Of a stretch of DNA of 64,000 nucleotides, positions 1 to 8,422 are shown piece by piece. The notes under the pieces are model-generated. The model was not told the origin of the DNA, searched no databases, and saw only the letters and a list, made by a program, of their open reading frames with translations. The DNA comes from Anaerolineales bacterium. GTDB taxonomy: Bacteria > Chloroflexota > Anaerolineae > Anaerolineales > JABWBV01. A program made the position numbers and the translations under genes. How positions within the stretch are numbered: the first letter of the stretch is position 1; every line of letters begins with the position of its first letter. The stretch lies in the NCBI GenBank assembly GCA_020634875.1, contig JACKAX010000009.1, positions 44,143 to 108,142 of the forward strand, read 5' to 3'.

Positions 1-249
1 ATCCGCCCCGAATACGTCCAGTTCATGGTCAACGTCCCCCCCGCGACCTCCCCTGGCTATTTAATGCGGATTATTACGAAAGTGACTTCCCAGCGCGTCT
101 TCTCCAGTTTCCCCCGCTTTCAAGACGAAAACCCCTCCGGCGAATTCTGGGCACCAGGCTATCTCATCCTCAGCAGCACCCAACTCCCGCCCCACCGTAT
201 GGTGAAGGATTTCATCACGCAGACGAGGAAGCGGCAGGGATTCAAGTAA
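1..249 (+). CDS. IS200-like (Y1/HUH) transposase, C-terminal part, degenerate
   Basis: The frame is open from the first base of the window, so the gene is cut at its 5' end and about 82 codons remain. The order of conserved blocks (PEYVQFMV, then SPGYLMRI, then FWAPGYLI, then a C-terminal helix) follows the core of IS200/IS605 and REP-associated Y1 transposases, where the first block is normally DHVHLL and the helix carries the catalytic Tyr. Here the HUH histidines are replaced (YVQ) and the expected Tyr position in the last helix reads DFITQ, so nicking activity looks lost. It could be a dead copy or a domesticated relative. A rho-independent terminator follows closely. Family assignment is by motif order only. 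Confidence 0.6.
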   Translation: MRPEYVQFMVNVPPATSPGYLMRIITKVTSQRVFSSFPRFQDENPSGEFWAPGYLILSSTQLPPHRMVKDFITQTRKRQGFK

Positions 250-285
250 TTTGTTATTGGTTGTTTGTCATTTGTGATTTGGTAT

Positions 286-319
286 TTGCCCGTTGCGAGA
301 TGTGACGGGCAATTTTTTT
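286..319 (+). terminator. Rho-independent terminator after the IS200-like gene
   Basis: The arms TTGCCCGT (286-293) and ACGGGCAA (305-312) pair perfectly over 8 bp and are followed directly by seven T residues (313-319). It lies about 36 bases after the stop codon of the transposase-like gene on the plus strand. Confidence 0.8.
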
Positions 320-347
320 GTTTTTCCCAAAAGTTGCACTTGTCAAA

Positions 348-409
348 AATCGAAGTAGTTTGATAACCGCATCGAACTACTTCGACGTGTTCATTGAACT
401 ACTTCGATT
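348..409. repeat. Inverted repeat with duplicated arm
   Basis: A 13-bp arm at 348-360 (AATCGAAGTAGTT) is perfectly complementary to 397-409. A second copy of the right arm core (AACTACTTCGA) lies at 375-385, so the left arm can pair with either one. No reading frame is apparent. Function unknown; it looks like an intergenic palindromic repeat. Confidence 0.6.
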
Positions 410-473
410 CAGTCATTAAGCTGGCTCAACGCGCGCATTAAGCTGCTCTACACGCCGAACGAGCTCGATTCAA

Positions 474-515
474 AAATCTAGCTGGCTTAATGAATGGATT
501 AAGCCAGCTAGATTT
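474..515. repeat. Perfect 18-bp inverted repeat
   Basis: The arm AAATCTAGCTGGCTTAAT (474-491) pairs perfectly with 498-515 around a 6-base loop. Related words (TTAAGCTGGCT, TTAAGCTGCT) occur at about 416-447 and 521-530, so this is one unit of a repetitive hairpin cluster filling 348-535. It lacks a T-run and lies just beyond the end of the DUF2442 gene on the minus strand, where it might still act as an RNA 3' end. Confidence 0.65.
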
Positions 516-543
516 GGTTGTTAAGCTGCTCGAAGACCTGACT

Positions 544-846
544 TTACGCCTTGGTACGATTGTCCAACCATTGCTGTAATGACTGCTGGCTCTCCCCGGA
601 AGGAATACCAGCGATTAAATCTTCTACATTGATATCTTCATCTAATTCAGGCCAATGAATGCCCTCTCCCTTGCCAATCAAACGCCAATTGCCTTGTTCT
701 TCCGGCGTTCCATATTGCAACCGCGGATACCATCCCAACGGGACAGAAACCGAACGTCCATCTTCAAGGTCAACGGTTAAAGTATCTCTAGTTACCGAAA
801 CATCTGATGCTTTTGCATTTCGGATTTCAACGAGCAAAGTATTCAT
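544..846 (-). CDS. DUF2442-family protein
   Basis: A protein of 100 residues from ATG 846, which has a GGAG ribosome site about 10 bases upstream; a longer start at 882 would lie well inside the upstream gene. The core (V..V...ADGRSVSVPLGWYPRL, with related residues here, then W.LIG.G.GIHWPELDEDI) matches DUF2442, whose hallmark is the PRL and IHWP.LDEDI segment. DUF2442 genes usually sit next to DUF4160 genes, and the upstream gene here is DUF4160, overlapping by 20 bases. The pair is often listed as toxin-antitoxin-like, but no activity is established. Family assignment is strong, function is not known. Confidence 0.85.
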   Translation of the reverse strand: MNTLLVEIRNAKASDVSVTRDTLTVDLEDGRSVSVPLGWYPRLQYGTPEEQGNWRLIGKGEGIHWPELDEDINVEDLIAGIPSGESQQSLQQWLDNRTKA

Positions 847-1063
847 TCCATTTCTCCAAAAACTCAACTTGATTCTCTTCAATTATTTCCTGAATTCGCC
901 GAATTTCATAGCGCGAAAATCCGCCACTGTTTTGAAGGCGCACAGGCTGTAACCAAAACTTTGCTTTATCATCTTCGCGTTCCACATGTACATGAGGTGG
1001 TTCTCCACGATCACCGGAATAAAAGAAAAAACGGTAAGGACCGATGAATTTGATAGTAGGCAT
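827..1063 (-). CDS. DUF4160-family protein
   Basis: A protein of 78 residues taken from the internal ATG at 1063, which gives the usual DUF4160 N-terminus (MPTIKFIGPYRFFFYS). The diagnostic segment GEPPHVHVERED, containing the HVHV signature, is near residue 25, and the C-terminus has the typical helix ending in WNEYF. It is the first gene of a two-gene minus-strand unit; its last 20 bases overlap the start of the DUF2442 gene, implying coupled translation. Small basic DUF4160/DUF2442 pairs are proposed toxin-antitoxin-like units. That role is inference from context only. Confidence 0.85.
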   Translation of the reverse strand: MPTIKFIGPYRFFFYSGDRGEPPHVHVEREDDKAKFWLQPVRLQNSGGFSRYEIRRIQEIIEENQVEFLEKWNEYFAR

Positions 1064-1194
1064 GGTTGGATTATAACATTCAAGAACATCCCCCAAACTG
1101 GTTTATAATAGAACAAATCAGCGAAAAACCCCTCGTCTCGTCTCCCCCCATTAACCATTAATAATTGACCATTCACAATTCATAATTAACCCTC

Positions 1195-4050
1195 ATGCCC
1201 CAAACCCTCTACCTCATAGACGGCCACGCCCTCGCCTACCGCACCTACTTCGCCCTCACGAGCGGCTCCCAGTCCACCTCCCGCTGGACCACTACCAACG
1301 GCGAACCCACCGCCGGAACCTACGGCTTCATCAGCGTCCTCCTCCGCTACCTCGAACAAGACCGCCCCGACTACATGATGGTCGCCTTCGACATCGGACG
1401 CACCTTCCGCGACGACCTCTACCCCGAATACAAAGGCACCCGCGAAAAAATGCCCGAAGACCTCGCCGTCCAAATCGAACGCATCCGCCAACTCGTAGAC
1501 GCCTTCAACATCCCCCGCCTCGAAATGGAAGGCTACGAAGCCGACGACGTCCTTGGTAGCGTCGCCCGCAAAGCCGCCGCACAAGGCATCGGCGTCAAAA
1601 TCATCACCGGCGACCGTGACCTCCTCCAACTCGTAGACGACCGCATCTTCGTCAGCCTCCCCGACGGCAAATCTCTCGGTGACGCCAAAGACTACGCTGC
1701 CAAAGATGTCTTTGAAAAACTCGGCGTCCGTCCTGATCAAGTCGTGGACTACAAAGCCCTCGTCGGCGACCCTTCCGACAACATCCCCGGCGTCAAAGGC
1801 GTCGGCCAAAAAACCGCCGAACGCCTCCTCGCCGACTACAACACCCTCGACAACATCTACGCCCACCTCAACGACATCGGCGGTAGCATCGCCAAAAAAC
1901 TCACCGAAAGCAAAGCAAACGCCTACCTCAGCCAGGAACTCGCCCGCATCATCACCGACCTCGACATCCCCCTCGACCTCGAAAAAGCCGATGTCAAAAA
2001 CTTCGATCCCGCCGCTGTGGAAGACCTCGCCCGCGAACTCGAATTCCGTTCGCTGATGAAACGCCTCACCGCCCTCGCGGAATCCTTCGGAAAATCCTCC
2101 GCGGTCACCACGCCCCCTCCAGGAAAGACCTCCGCACAACCCACCCCGCCCGGACAACTCTCCCTCTTCGCCCTCCCTCCCACTTCCCCCACTCCCCCAC
2201 CCCCCTCCGCCCCTACCCCCCTCCCCGAATCCCCCCCCGCGCATCTCGTAGACACCCCCGCCACCCTCGCCGAACTTGTCGCCGAACTCCAAACCGCCTC
2301 CGTCATCGCCTTCGACACTGAAACCACCTCCACCGACCAAATGCAAGCCGACCTCGTGGGCATCTCCCTCGCCACCCGTCCCAATGAAGGCTGGTACATC
2401 CCCGTCGGCCACCGCGAAGGCCAGCAACTGCCCCTCGCCACCGTCCTCGACGCCCTCCGCGGCCCGCTCACCAACCCCCACATTCCCAAAACCGGACACA
2501 ACATCAAATACGATTACATGATGCTCGCCCGCTATGGCCTGCGCGTCACCCCCCTCGCCTTTGACACCATGATCGCCGAATGGCTGCGCGACCCCAACTC
2601 CCGCAACCTCGGCCTCAAACGCCTCGCCTGGGTACGCCTGAACGCCCAAATGACCGAAATCGAAGAACTGATCGGCAAAGGCAAAAAGCAGATCACGATG
2701 GACCTTGTCCCCATCGCCCAGGCCGCCGCCTACGCGGGCGACGATGCCGAAGTCATCATCCGCCTCCAGCCCCTCCTCGAAGCGGACATGGACGCGGTCG
2801 CTGCCAAACCCCTGTTTTACGACATGGAAATGCCCCTCGTCCCCATCCTCGCGGACATGGAAATGGCCGGGATCACGGTGGACGCCAGTTTCTTGCAAAC
2901 CATGTCCGGGGAACTGCAAACCCAACTCCAAATCCTCGAAGACAAAATCTACCAGACCGTCGGCGAACCCTTCAATATTAACTCTACCCAACAGCTTTCC
3001 GACGCCCTTTTCAAAACGCTCAAAATCGTTCCCCCGCAAGGCACGAAGAAAAACGCCAGCGGTCACTACTCCACCGCCGCCGACGTGCTCGAATCCATCC
3101 GCGAAGACAACGAAATCGTCGAATGGATTCTCGAACACCGCGAAATCTCCAAACTCAAATCCACCTACGTAGACGCCCTCCCCTCTCAGGTCAACCCCCA
3201 TACCGGACGGGTCCACACCTCCTACAACCAAACCGGCTCCGTCACCGGGCGCATTGCCTCCAGTGATCCGAACCTGCAAAACATCCCCATCCGCACGGAA
3301 TTGGGGCGCCGCGTCCGAAAAGCCTTCATGGCCCAACCGGGGCAAACGCTCCTCGCGGTGGACTACTCTCAGGTCGAACTTCGTATCGTCGCGCACATGG
3401 CAAACGATGAAGCGATGATCGCCGCCTTCCGTGCGGGGCAGGACATCCACGCGACCACCGCCGCGGCCGTCGCGGGGATACCGCTCGAACAGGTTACAAA
3501 GTCCCAACGTCGGCATGCGAAAGCGATCAACTTCGGCCTCATTTACGGGATGAGTGCGTTCGGCCTCACCCGCACCACCGACCTCACCCTGGCCGAATCT
3601 GAAAATTTTGTAAAGGCGTATTTCCAAAAATTCCCCGGTGTGAAAAGTTACCTCGATGGCATTCGCAAACTGGCGGCACAACAGGGCTACGTCGAAACCC
3701 TGCTCGGGCGTCGCCGCTATTTCCCTGGCTTACAAACGATGTCCAACCCCAATGTGCGGGCGCGGGAAGAGCGTGAAGCCATCAATGCCCCTGTCCAGGG
3801 CACGGCTGCAGATATTATGAAACTAGCCATGCTTCGCATCCCCGCTGAGCTACAAAAAGCGGGACTATCGGCCCGTATGCTTTTACAAGTACACGACGAA
3901 TTGGTCTTCGAATGTCCTGAAAATGAGGTGCGGGGAACCGCACGTGTGGTGCAAGAAACGATGGAAGCGGCATATCCTTTGCAGGTTCCGCTCCTGACCG
4001 AGGCGCGTAGTGGACAAAACTGGTATGATTTGAAGCCATTGAATACATAG
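1195..4050 (+). CDS. polA: DNA polymerase I (5' nuclease, proofreading exonuclease and polymerase)
   Basis: A 951-residue protein of full family length. Residues 1-290 are the 5' flap nuclease (acidic residues in YEADDVLGS and ITGDRDLLQL, and the helix-hairpin-helix GVGQKTAERLL). A Pro-rich linker (about 303-348) leads to a DEDD exonuclease that looks active: D374 and E376 in FDTETT, D440 in NIKYD, and Y513/D517 in YAGDD. The polymerase has motif A DYSQVELR (723-730), motif B with R773, K776, F780 and Y784, and motif C HDE (900-902). F780 at the ddNTP-discriminating site is like the E. coli enzyme. It acts in Okazaki-fragment processing and excision repair. ATG 1195 has no clear ribosome site and CATAAT at 1181-1186 lies just upstream, so the mRNA may be nearly leaderless. 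The first two thirds use strikingly C-ending codons, which opens a long antisense frame. Confidence 0.97.
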   Translation: MPQTLYLIDGHALAYRTYFALTSGSQSTSRWTTTNGEPTAGTYGFISVLLRYLEQDRPDYMMVAFDIGRTFRDDLYPEYKGTREKMPEDLAVQIERIRQLVDAFNIPRLEMEGYEADDVLGSVARKAAAQGIGVKIITGDRDLLQLVDDRIFVSLPDGKSLGDAKDYAAKDVFEKLGVRPDQVVDYKALVGDPSDNIPGVKGVGQKTAERLLADYNTLDNIYAHLNDIGGSIAKKLTESKANAYLSQELARIITDLDIPLDLEKADVKNFDPAAVEDLARELEFRSLMKRLTALAESFGKSSAVTTPPPGKTSAQPTPPGQLSLFALPPTSPTPPPPSAPTPLPESPPAHLVDTPATLAELVAELQTASVIAFDTETTSTDQMQADLVGISLATRPNEGWYIPVGHREGQQLPLATVLDALRGPLTNPHIPKTGHNIKYDYMMLARYGLRVTPLAFDTMIAEWLRDPNSRNLGLKRLAWVRLNAQMTEIEELIGKGKKQITMDLVPIAQAAAYAGDDAEVIIRLQPLLEADMDAVAAKPLFYDMEMPLVPILADMEMAGITVDASFLQTMSGELQTQLQILEDKIYQTVGEPFNINSTQQLSDALFKTLKIVPPQGTKKNASGHYSTAADVLESIREDNEIVEWILEHREISKLKSTYVDALPSQVNPHTGRVHTSYNQTGSVTGRIASSDPNLQNIPIRTELGRRVRKAFMAQPGQTLLAVDYSQVELRIVAHMANDEAMIAAFRAGQDIHATTAAAVAGIPLEQVTKSQRRHAKAINFGLIYGMSAFGLTRTTDLTLAESENFVKAYFQKFPGVKSYLDGIRKLAAQQGYVETLLGRRRYFPGLQTMSNPNVRAREEREAINAPVQGTAADIMKLAMLRIPAELQKAGLSARMLLQVHDELVFECPENEVRGTARVVQETMEAAYPLQVPLLTEARSGQNWYDLKPLNT

Positions 4051-4112
4051 GACGAATTGCTACCCAGTACACATAATTTACGAAATCGCCTCCCCTGGAT
4101 TTGGTATATAAT

Positions 4113-4157
4113 CTACCCTGTCTACCCTATTTACCTTATTTACTCTATTTACCCTCT
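4113..4157 (+). repeat. Five tandem 9-bp repeats upstream of the TPR gene
   Basis: Units CTACCCTGT, CTACCCTAT, TTACCTTAT, TTACTCTAT and TTACCCTCT run without gaps. A -10-like TATAAT is at 4107-4112, immediately before the array, so the repeats would lie in the 5' leader of the next gene, ending 11 bases before its ATG. Copy number could vary by slippage. Confidence 0.6.
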
Positions 4158-4168
4158 GAGAAAACCAC

Positions 4169-6493
4169 ATGGCTGGCAACCGCGCACATTTTAACGACCT
4201 GATGAATAAAGGCCATTCCGCCGCATGGGATTTGGAATGGGAAAAAGCTGCCGCGTATTATCGGCAGGCTTTGGATGAATTTTCTGATGATACGACTGCG
4301 CTTTCGTACTTGGCCTCTGCTTTATTTGAACTAGGCCGTTACGATGAGGCTCTCCAGTATTATCAAAAAGTCGCTCTGACAAACCCTGAAGATCCCTTGC
4401 CTATTGAAAAAGTCGCGCAAATTCTCGAAAATCAGGGAAGTTACGAGGCCGCGGCAGAAACAGCACTCCGTGCGGCGGAACTGCATTATGCTCACAAAGA
4501 TGTGGAAAAGGCTGTAGAAAACTGGACGCGAAGCATCACACTCCACCCCGAAAATATCCGTTCTCGCACCCGGCTCGCTCTCACATATGAACGCACCAAT
4601 CGTAAACCCCAGGCCGTTACCCAATATCTCGCCATTGCCAGCTTGATGCAACACGCTGGGAACAAGGATCGTGCCGTTGAACTGGTGAACCATGCCCTCA
4701 AACTGGTTCCCGACAGCAATGAAGCTAAACAAGCTCTAGGACTGCTTCGGGCGAACCAACTCCTTCCCAAGCCCACGGCGCGTGCGCCCCGTCCAAGTGG
4801 TGCTTCACCCCGCCTCAAATCACAGGAAACCCCGCAGTTAGAACCACCCCGGCAAGAAGTGGGCGAAAAGGATATTGACCCCGTTTCTGCTGCCGGGAAA
4901 AAAGCCCTTGCCACATTGGCAGAGTTGATGTTTGAGCAACCCGAAGAGGAAGAAACCAACGGACGGCGCAGTCTTTCGGCGATTGCGATGGGCACTGGCC
5001 CGCTTAGTGCGGCTCGTGTGGAACGTCGTCAAATTGTCTTACACCTTTCTCAAGCGGTGGATTATCAAGCACGCAACAAAATTCCTGACGCCGCCGAACA
5101 GCTAGAAAATGCGGTCAAAGCCGGCTTGAACCACCCCGCTGCATATTTCGACTTGGGTTTGTTGCGGTTTCAGTTGAACAAATATGAGGACGCGGCCCGT
5201 CAGCTTCAACACGCGTCTGGGCATCCCGATTATTCGCTTGCCGCACGTTTGTTGTTAGGGCAATCATTTCGTAAAATTGGCCGGTCCAAAGAAGCAGCTA
5301 CTCATCTGTTAGAGGCCCTCAAGCTAGCTGATTCGGCGGTCATAGAAAAAGAATACGCCCCCAGTCTGCGCCAGGCCTATGAACCCATCATTGAAGCCTT
5401 CACGCATGATACTGCGAATCAAACCCACGAAAAATTGAACGCCGCGATTGAGAATTTGCTTGTACGTCCCGATTGGCGTGAGCAAATGCTCCGTGCCCGC
5501 CGCCAACTGCCTACCCCACAACCGGGTATTCCCCCAGCCCCGCTTGCTGAATTGCTTACCCAAGCTCAAAGCAGTCAAGTGCTCGAAATGATGACAAATA
5601 TTCAACAGATGGCACGCAATGGCATGTACCGTCTCGCGATGGAAGAAGCCTACCGCGCATTGCACTTTGCACCTACTTTCTTGCCGCTTCATACCTTCAT
5701 GGGGGATATCTTGCTTCAACAAGATCATCTCCCTGAGGCAATTACCAAACTGAGTGTGGTTGCCCGTGCCTACAGCGTCCGTGGGGAATCGCACCGGGCG
5801 ATTGATATTCTACGGAAAGTTACCCGCCTGGCTCCGCTTGACCTGACCACGCGCCGCAGGTTAATTGAGCAGTTGACTGCCGCTGGACAAATTGAAGCAA
5901 CCATCCAGGAATACCTCGATCTGGGGGACGTATATTATCGCCTCGCCGAATTAGACAAGGCCCGCGATACTTACGAAAAGGCTCTAAAAGTTGCTCAGCA
6001 ATCTAATTTGAATAACTGGACGGCTGAAATTCTCCATCACACTGCCGATATTGATCTTCAACGGCTCGACTGGCGGCGTGCGCTCCGGCAATACAAACAA
6101 ATCCAGTCTATTAACCCTGAAGATTTGAAGGCCGCCATTCAGATTGTGGATTTGAACTATCGTTTGGGGCAAGAAACCGACGCGCTTGCCGCCCTGGGCA
6201 ATTTTGTAGACTTTATGAACCGCCGTCGGAAACAACAAGATGTTGTCAAGATGTTAGAAGAACTGATGCAAATTGATCCGGCTCGGATGGCTATTCAACG
6301 AACGTTGGCTGGGCAATATCAGCAAGTGGGGCGTAATGATGATGCAATCGCGCAGTGGGATGATCTGGGCAACCGTCTTTTGGAAGTGGGGGATAATGAT
6401 GGTGCTCTACAAGCTATTCGGGCGATTATTCAGCTCAACCCTCCCAATATCTCAGATTATCAACAATTGTTGAGAGAATTAGAGAGCCGGTAG
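4169..6493 (+). CDS. Large TPR-repeat protein
   Basis: A soluble protein of 774 residues with no signal peptide or membrane segment. Helical repeats of the TPR type are recognisable near residues 10-200 (AAAYYRQALDEFSDDTTALSYLA, shortened as the pattern YYRQALDE then ALSYLASAL), 285-390 and 470-760 (for example the A.DTYEKALKVA helix). A Pro-rich linker at about 195-240 separates the first two groups. Such proteins are usually scaffolds for complexes, but nothing shows the partner. It follows polA on the same strand after 118 bases with its own likely -10. The ribosome site is weak (GAGAA). The Shine-Dalgarno-poor start and the repeat array in the leader are the unusual points. Confidence 0.85.
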   Translation: MAGNRAHFNDLMNKGHSAAWDLEWEKAAAYYRQALDEFSDDTTALSYLASALFELGRYDEALQYYQKVALTNPEDPLPIEKVAQILENQGSYEAAAETALRAAELHYAHKDVEKAVENWTRSITLHPENIRSRTRLALTYERTNRKPQAVTQYLAIASLMQHAGNKDRAVELVNHALKLVPDSNEAKQALGLLRANQLLPKPTARAPRPSGASPRLKSQETPQLEPPRQEVGEKDIDPVSAAGKKALATLAELMFEQPEEEETNGRRSLSAIAMGTGPLSAARVERRQIVLHLSQAVDYQARNKIPDAAEQLENAVKAGLNHPAAYFDLGLLRFQLNKYEDAARQLQHASGHPDYSLAARLLLGQSFRKIGRSKEAATHLLEALKLADSAVIEKEYAPSLRQAYEPIIEAFTHDTANQTHEKLNAAIENLLVRPDWREQMLRARRQLPTPQPGIPPAPLAELLTQAQSSQVLEMMTNIQQMARNGMYRLAMEEAYRALHFAPTFLPLHTFMGDILLQQDHLPEAITKLSVVARAYSVRGESHRAIDILRKVTRLAPLDLTTRRRLIEQLTAAGQIEATIQEYLDLGDVYYRLAELDKARDTYEKALKVAQQSNLNNWTAEILHHTADIDLQRLDWRRALRQYKQIQSINPEDLKAAIQIVDLNYRLGQETDALAALGNFVDFMNRRRKQQDVVKMLEELMQIDPARMAIQRTLAGQYQQVGRNDDAIAQWDDLGNRLLEVGDNDGALQAIRAIIQLNPPNISDYQQLLRELESR

Positions 6494-6516
6494 CAATGAC
6501 AGCAATAGCAGGATAC

Positions 6517-6555
6517 AAAAAACGAGCATCGGAATATTTCCGATGCTCGTTTTTT
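6517..6555. terminator. Bidirectional terminator between convergent genes
   Basis: Arms of 18 bp (6517-6534 and 6538-6555) pair perfectly around the loop TAT. An A-run opens the left arm and a T-run closes the right arm, so it can stop transcription from the TPR gene (plus) and from the secreted-protein gene (minus). Confidence 0.9.
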
Positions 6556-6571
6556 GTGTGTATTAAGCAGG

Positions 6572-7564
6572 TCAGGGCGTAATCCGAAACGAGGTGCGGG
6601 TTTTCGCTTCAAATGCGGCATTGATGGCTGTAACCTCAATTTCAACGATGCCTACGCCGTTTTGTGTGGGGTCAAAGGGGAGGGTGTCACTGGTGTAGCC
6701 AAATTCGTTTGTAGGGGGGAGGGTAAAGGCGGCTATGGTTTTATTGGGATAAGTGATGTTTAGGGTGACATTCATCGCCGCGAGGGGGTTAAGATTCTGA
6801 TCCTGTACGATTACGTACAACGCCTGGGGCTTTCCCCCAGAGACCACCGCTTGCACAGGAAAGGCATGAACTTGTACAGAGACAATATCCGGGCCAAAGT
6901 CCCCCTCCACGGGCCAAAGTAAGGCTGGATCCTCCCCTAGTTGATCAAAATATTGCCGTCCGAGGTAGGTCACCTGCACTTCCTGGTTCAATCCGGCCTC
7001 GACACTATCAGGATGCCATTCCAAACGGGCATATTCGAAGTATTGCACCAACCGTCCGTCTCGTTCTTCAACGGGCGAAATAGGTTGTCCAAATTGTGAG
7101 GAACCTCCTTCTTCAGAGAAGAATTCAAGGAAGGAGTAACACACCTCAAATCCTGTAGAGAACGTCTGGCAGATGGCTGGATTTTTGGTGAGCGCAAAAG
7201 GCTCCCCTGGGTGGTACATTTTTTGTCCCAGTGGAGTTAATTGTACGCGCTGGCCCTCGGGTCTTTCAGGATGGAGTTCAAACCGGGCTTTTTGGAAATA
7301 TTGCACCACCAAGCCATCCTTGCCGGTGATACGTTCGGTGACGGGATAGCCATACACCAGTTCGGGGTTAGGTACTTGCTCGTAAAAGGCCAGGAATTCA
7401 TCGGTAAGGGTGTGCCCTGTTTGTGGAAAGTTGCCGGGGACAGGGCCTTGCATTACGGCGATTCGGTAAGTGAAGGCACCGAGCAGTAGGATGAGACCGG
7501 CGAAAATCCCAAATTTGAGGAAAGAACGAAGCTTTTTCATGTTTCGATGCATGGATATGGACAT
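6572..7564 (-). CDS. Membrane-anchored extracellular protein with two YGYPVTE-type repeats
   Basis: A protein of 330 residues. Residues about 17-37 form one hydrophobic segment after a basic start (KKLRSFLKF), a signal anchor. Two related modules follow, at about 50-125 and 132-215: each has F..F[YF]...., then [FY]G[YQ]P[VI], then a DG..VQYF.[KY]AR.E.HP block and an LG close. Such modules are common in secreted Chloroflexota proteins of unknown function. The last 100 residues look like an Ig-type beta domain (PQALYVIVQDQNLNPL). The start may be any of three ATGs (7564, 7552, 7540); GGAAA precedes the first by suitable spacing. It is convergent with the TPR gene and shares a terminator with it. 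Confidence 0.75.
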   Translation of the reverse strand: MSISMHRNMKKLRSFLKFGIFAGLILLLGAFTYRIAVMQGPVPGNFPQTGHTLTDEFLAFYEQVPNPELVYGYPVTERITGKDGLVVQYFQKARFELHPERPEGQRVQLTPLGQKMYHPGEPFALTKNPAICQTFSTGFEVCYSFLEFFSEEGGSSQFGQPISPVEERDGRLVQYFEYARLEWHPDSVEAGLNQEVQVTYLGRQYFDQLGEDPALLWPVEGDFGPDIVSVQVHAFPVQAVVSGGKPQALYVIVQDQNLNPLAAMNVTLNITYPNKTIAAFTLPPTNEFGYTSDTLPFDPTQNGVGIVEIEVTAINAAFEAKTRTSFRITP

Positions 7565-7660
7565 TTCATTTCCATAAATATGTGATCATTATAACAAAGT
7601 TGCTCTTCCTCCGAAACAGGGGAGTGTTGCAGCATCATCACAGGGCTTCCCTCGCAACAT

Positions 7661-8422
7661 CTATCGGAAACGTGCAAACCCACCACGCCCACGGGCGCGC
7701 CCAAAAATCGCTCCCAACCCACCTCCGACTAAGAAGATCGGTGCACAAATCATCATCGCAATCCCGGCGATCAACATTCCTTTCGCAGCGTCTTTTTCGC
7801 TTTGCTCGAAGGTGACCCGGTCACCCGCATATAGTTTTTCAGGAATCACCCCACCCGACGAAGCCCTCTGCCCCAAAACGGTCATCAGATCGCCTTCATA
7901 AAATCCTTGATACCGTTGGGACCCTTCAGGGAGCCATTCGCCGTTATATTTCGCCTCTTCCGAGCCGTTGCCGCGCACCACTTCCTCATGTAACGCGCCA
8001 CCGAATGTTGCATTGGTGGAAGAAAGGACCTGTAACGTCTGTCCGTTGATGTCTAGTATTAAATCCGGGTTGACGCGTTTCACCGTGTTCCAATCTCCGC
8101 TGGGGTCGGTATCGCCGTCATCGGAGGAACTCCCCGGCGTGACATCCCACTCGTCGAGTGTGTAAGCTATATAGGAAGAGTCACTAAACAAGGTGGGGTT
8201 CCCAGACAATCGTCCAGTTACGAGCACATCTGTTCCTGCAGCGGCGGAATTGACATAGCCCGCGTCCATTTGGGGCAGATTGCTAATTCGGTTCGCTTCC
8301 AGGGCTTGTTGGGGGGCAAAATAGAAGGTGAAAGCAACCCCACAAATACAGATGATGATCGAGAAAAAAACGACGCCGATTACAGCGGCGATACGGTCGC
8401 GAATGAGTTGAAAAATGTTCAT
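7661..8422 (-). CDS. Bitopic membrane protein, possibly GIDE-like
   Basis: A protein of 253 residues with two hydrophobic segments, at about 12-34 and 212-236, and an Arg/Gly-rich tail (GRARGRGGFARFR). The region between carries the pattern GTDVLVTGRLS, then SSYIAYTLDEW, then YEGDLMTVLGQ, which recalls the beta-barrel GIDE domain found between two membrane helices in bacterial and organellar proteins. I base this on pattern alone, so treat it as tentative. AAGG lies about 11 bases upstream of the ATG. Its 3' end is about 100 bases upstream of the next minus-strand gene, so the two may be co-transcribed. The upstream region is the long AT-rich gap. Confidence 0.65.
   Translation of the reverse strand: MNIFQLIRDRIAAVIGVVFFSIIICICGVAFTFYFAPQQALEANRISNLPQMDAGYVNSAAAGTDVLVTGRLSGNPTLFSDSSYIAYTLDEWDVTPGSSSDDGDTDPSGDWNTVKRVNPDLILDINGQTLQVLSSTNATFGGALHEEVVRGNGSEEAKYNGEWLPEGSQRYQGFYEGDLMTVLGQRASSGGVIPEKLYAGDRVTFEQSEKDAAKGMLIAGIAMMICAPIFLVGGGLGAIFGRARGRGGFARFR

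Noticed and set aside
1186..3681. 831-codon minus-strand frame opposite polA
   Set aside because: It is an antisense shadow produced by the C-rich codon usage of polA; composition is Gly/Val/Phe-rich nonsense, no domain, no ribosome site.
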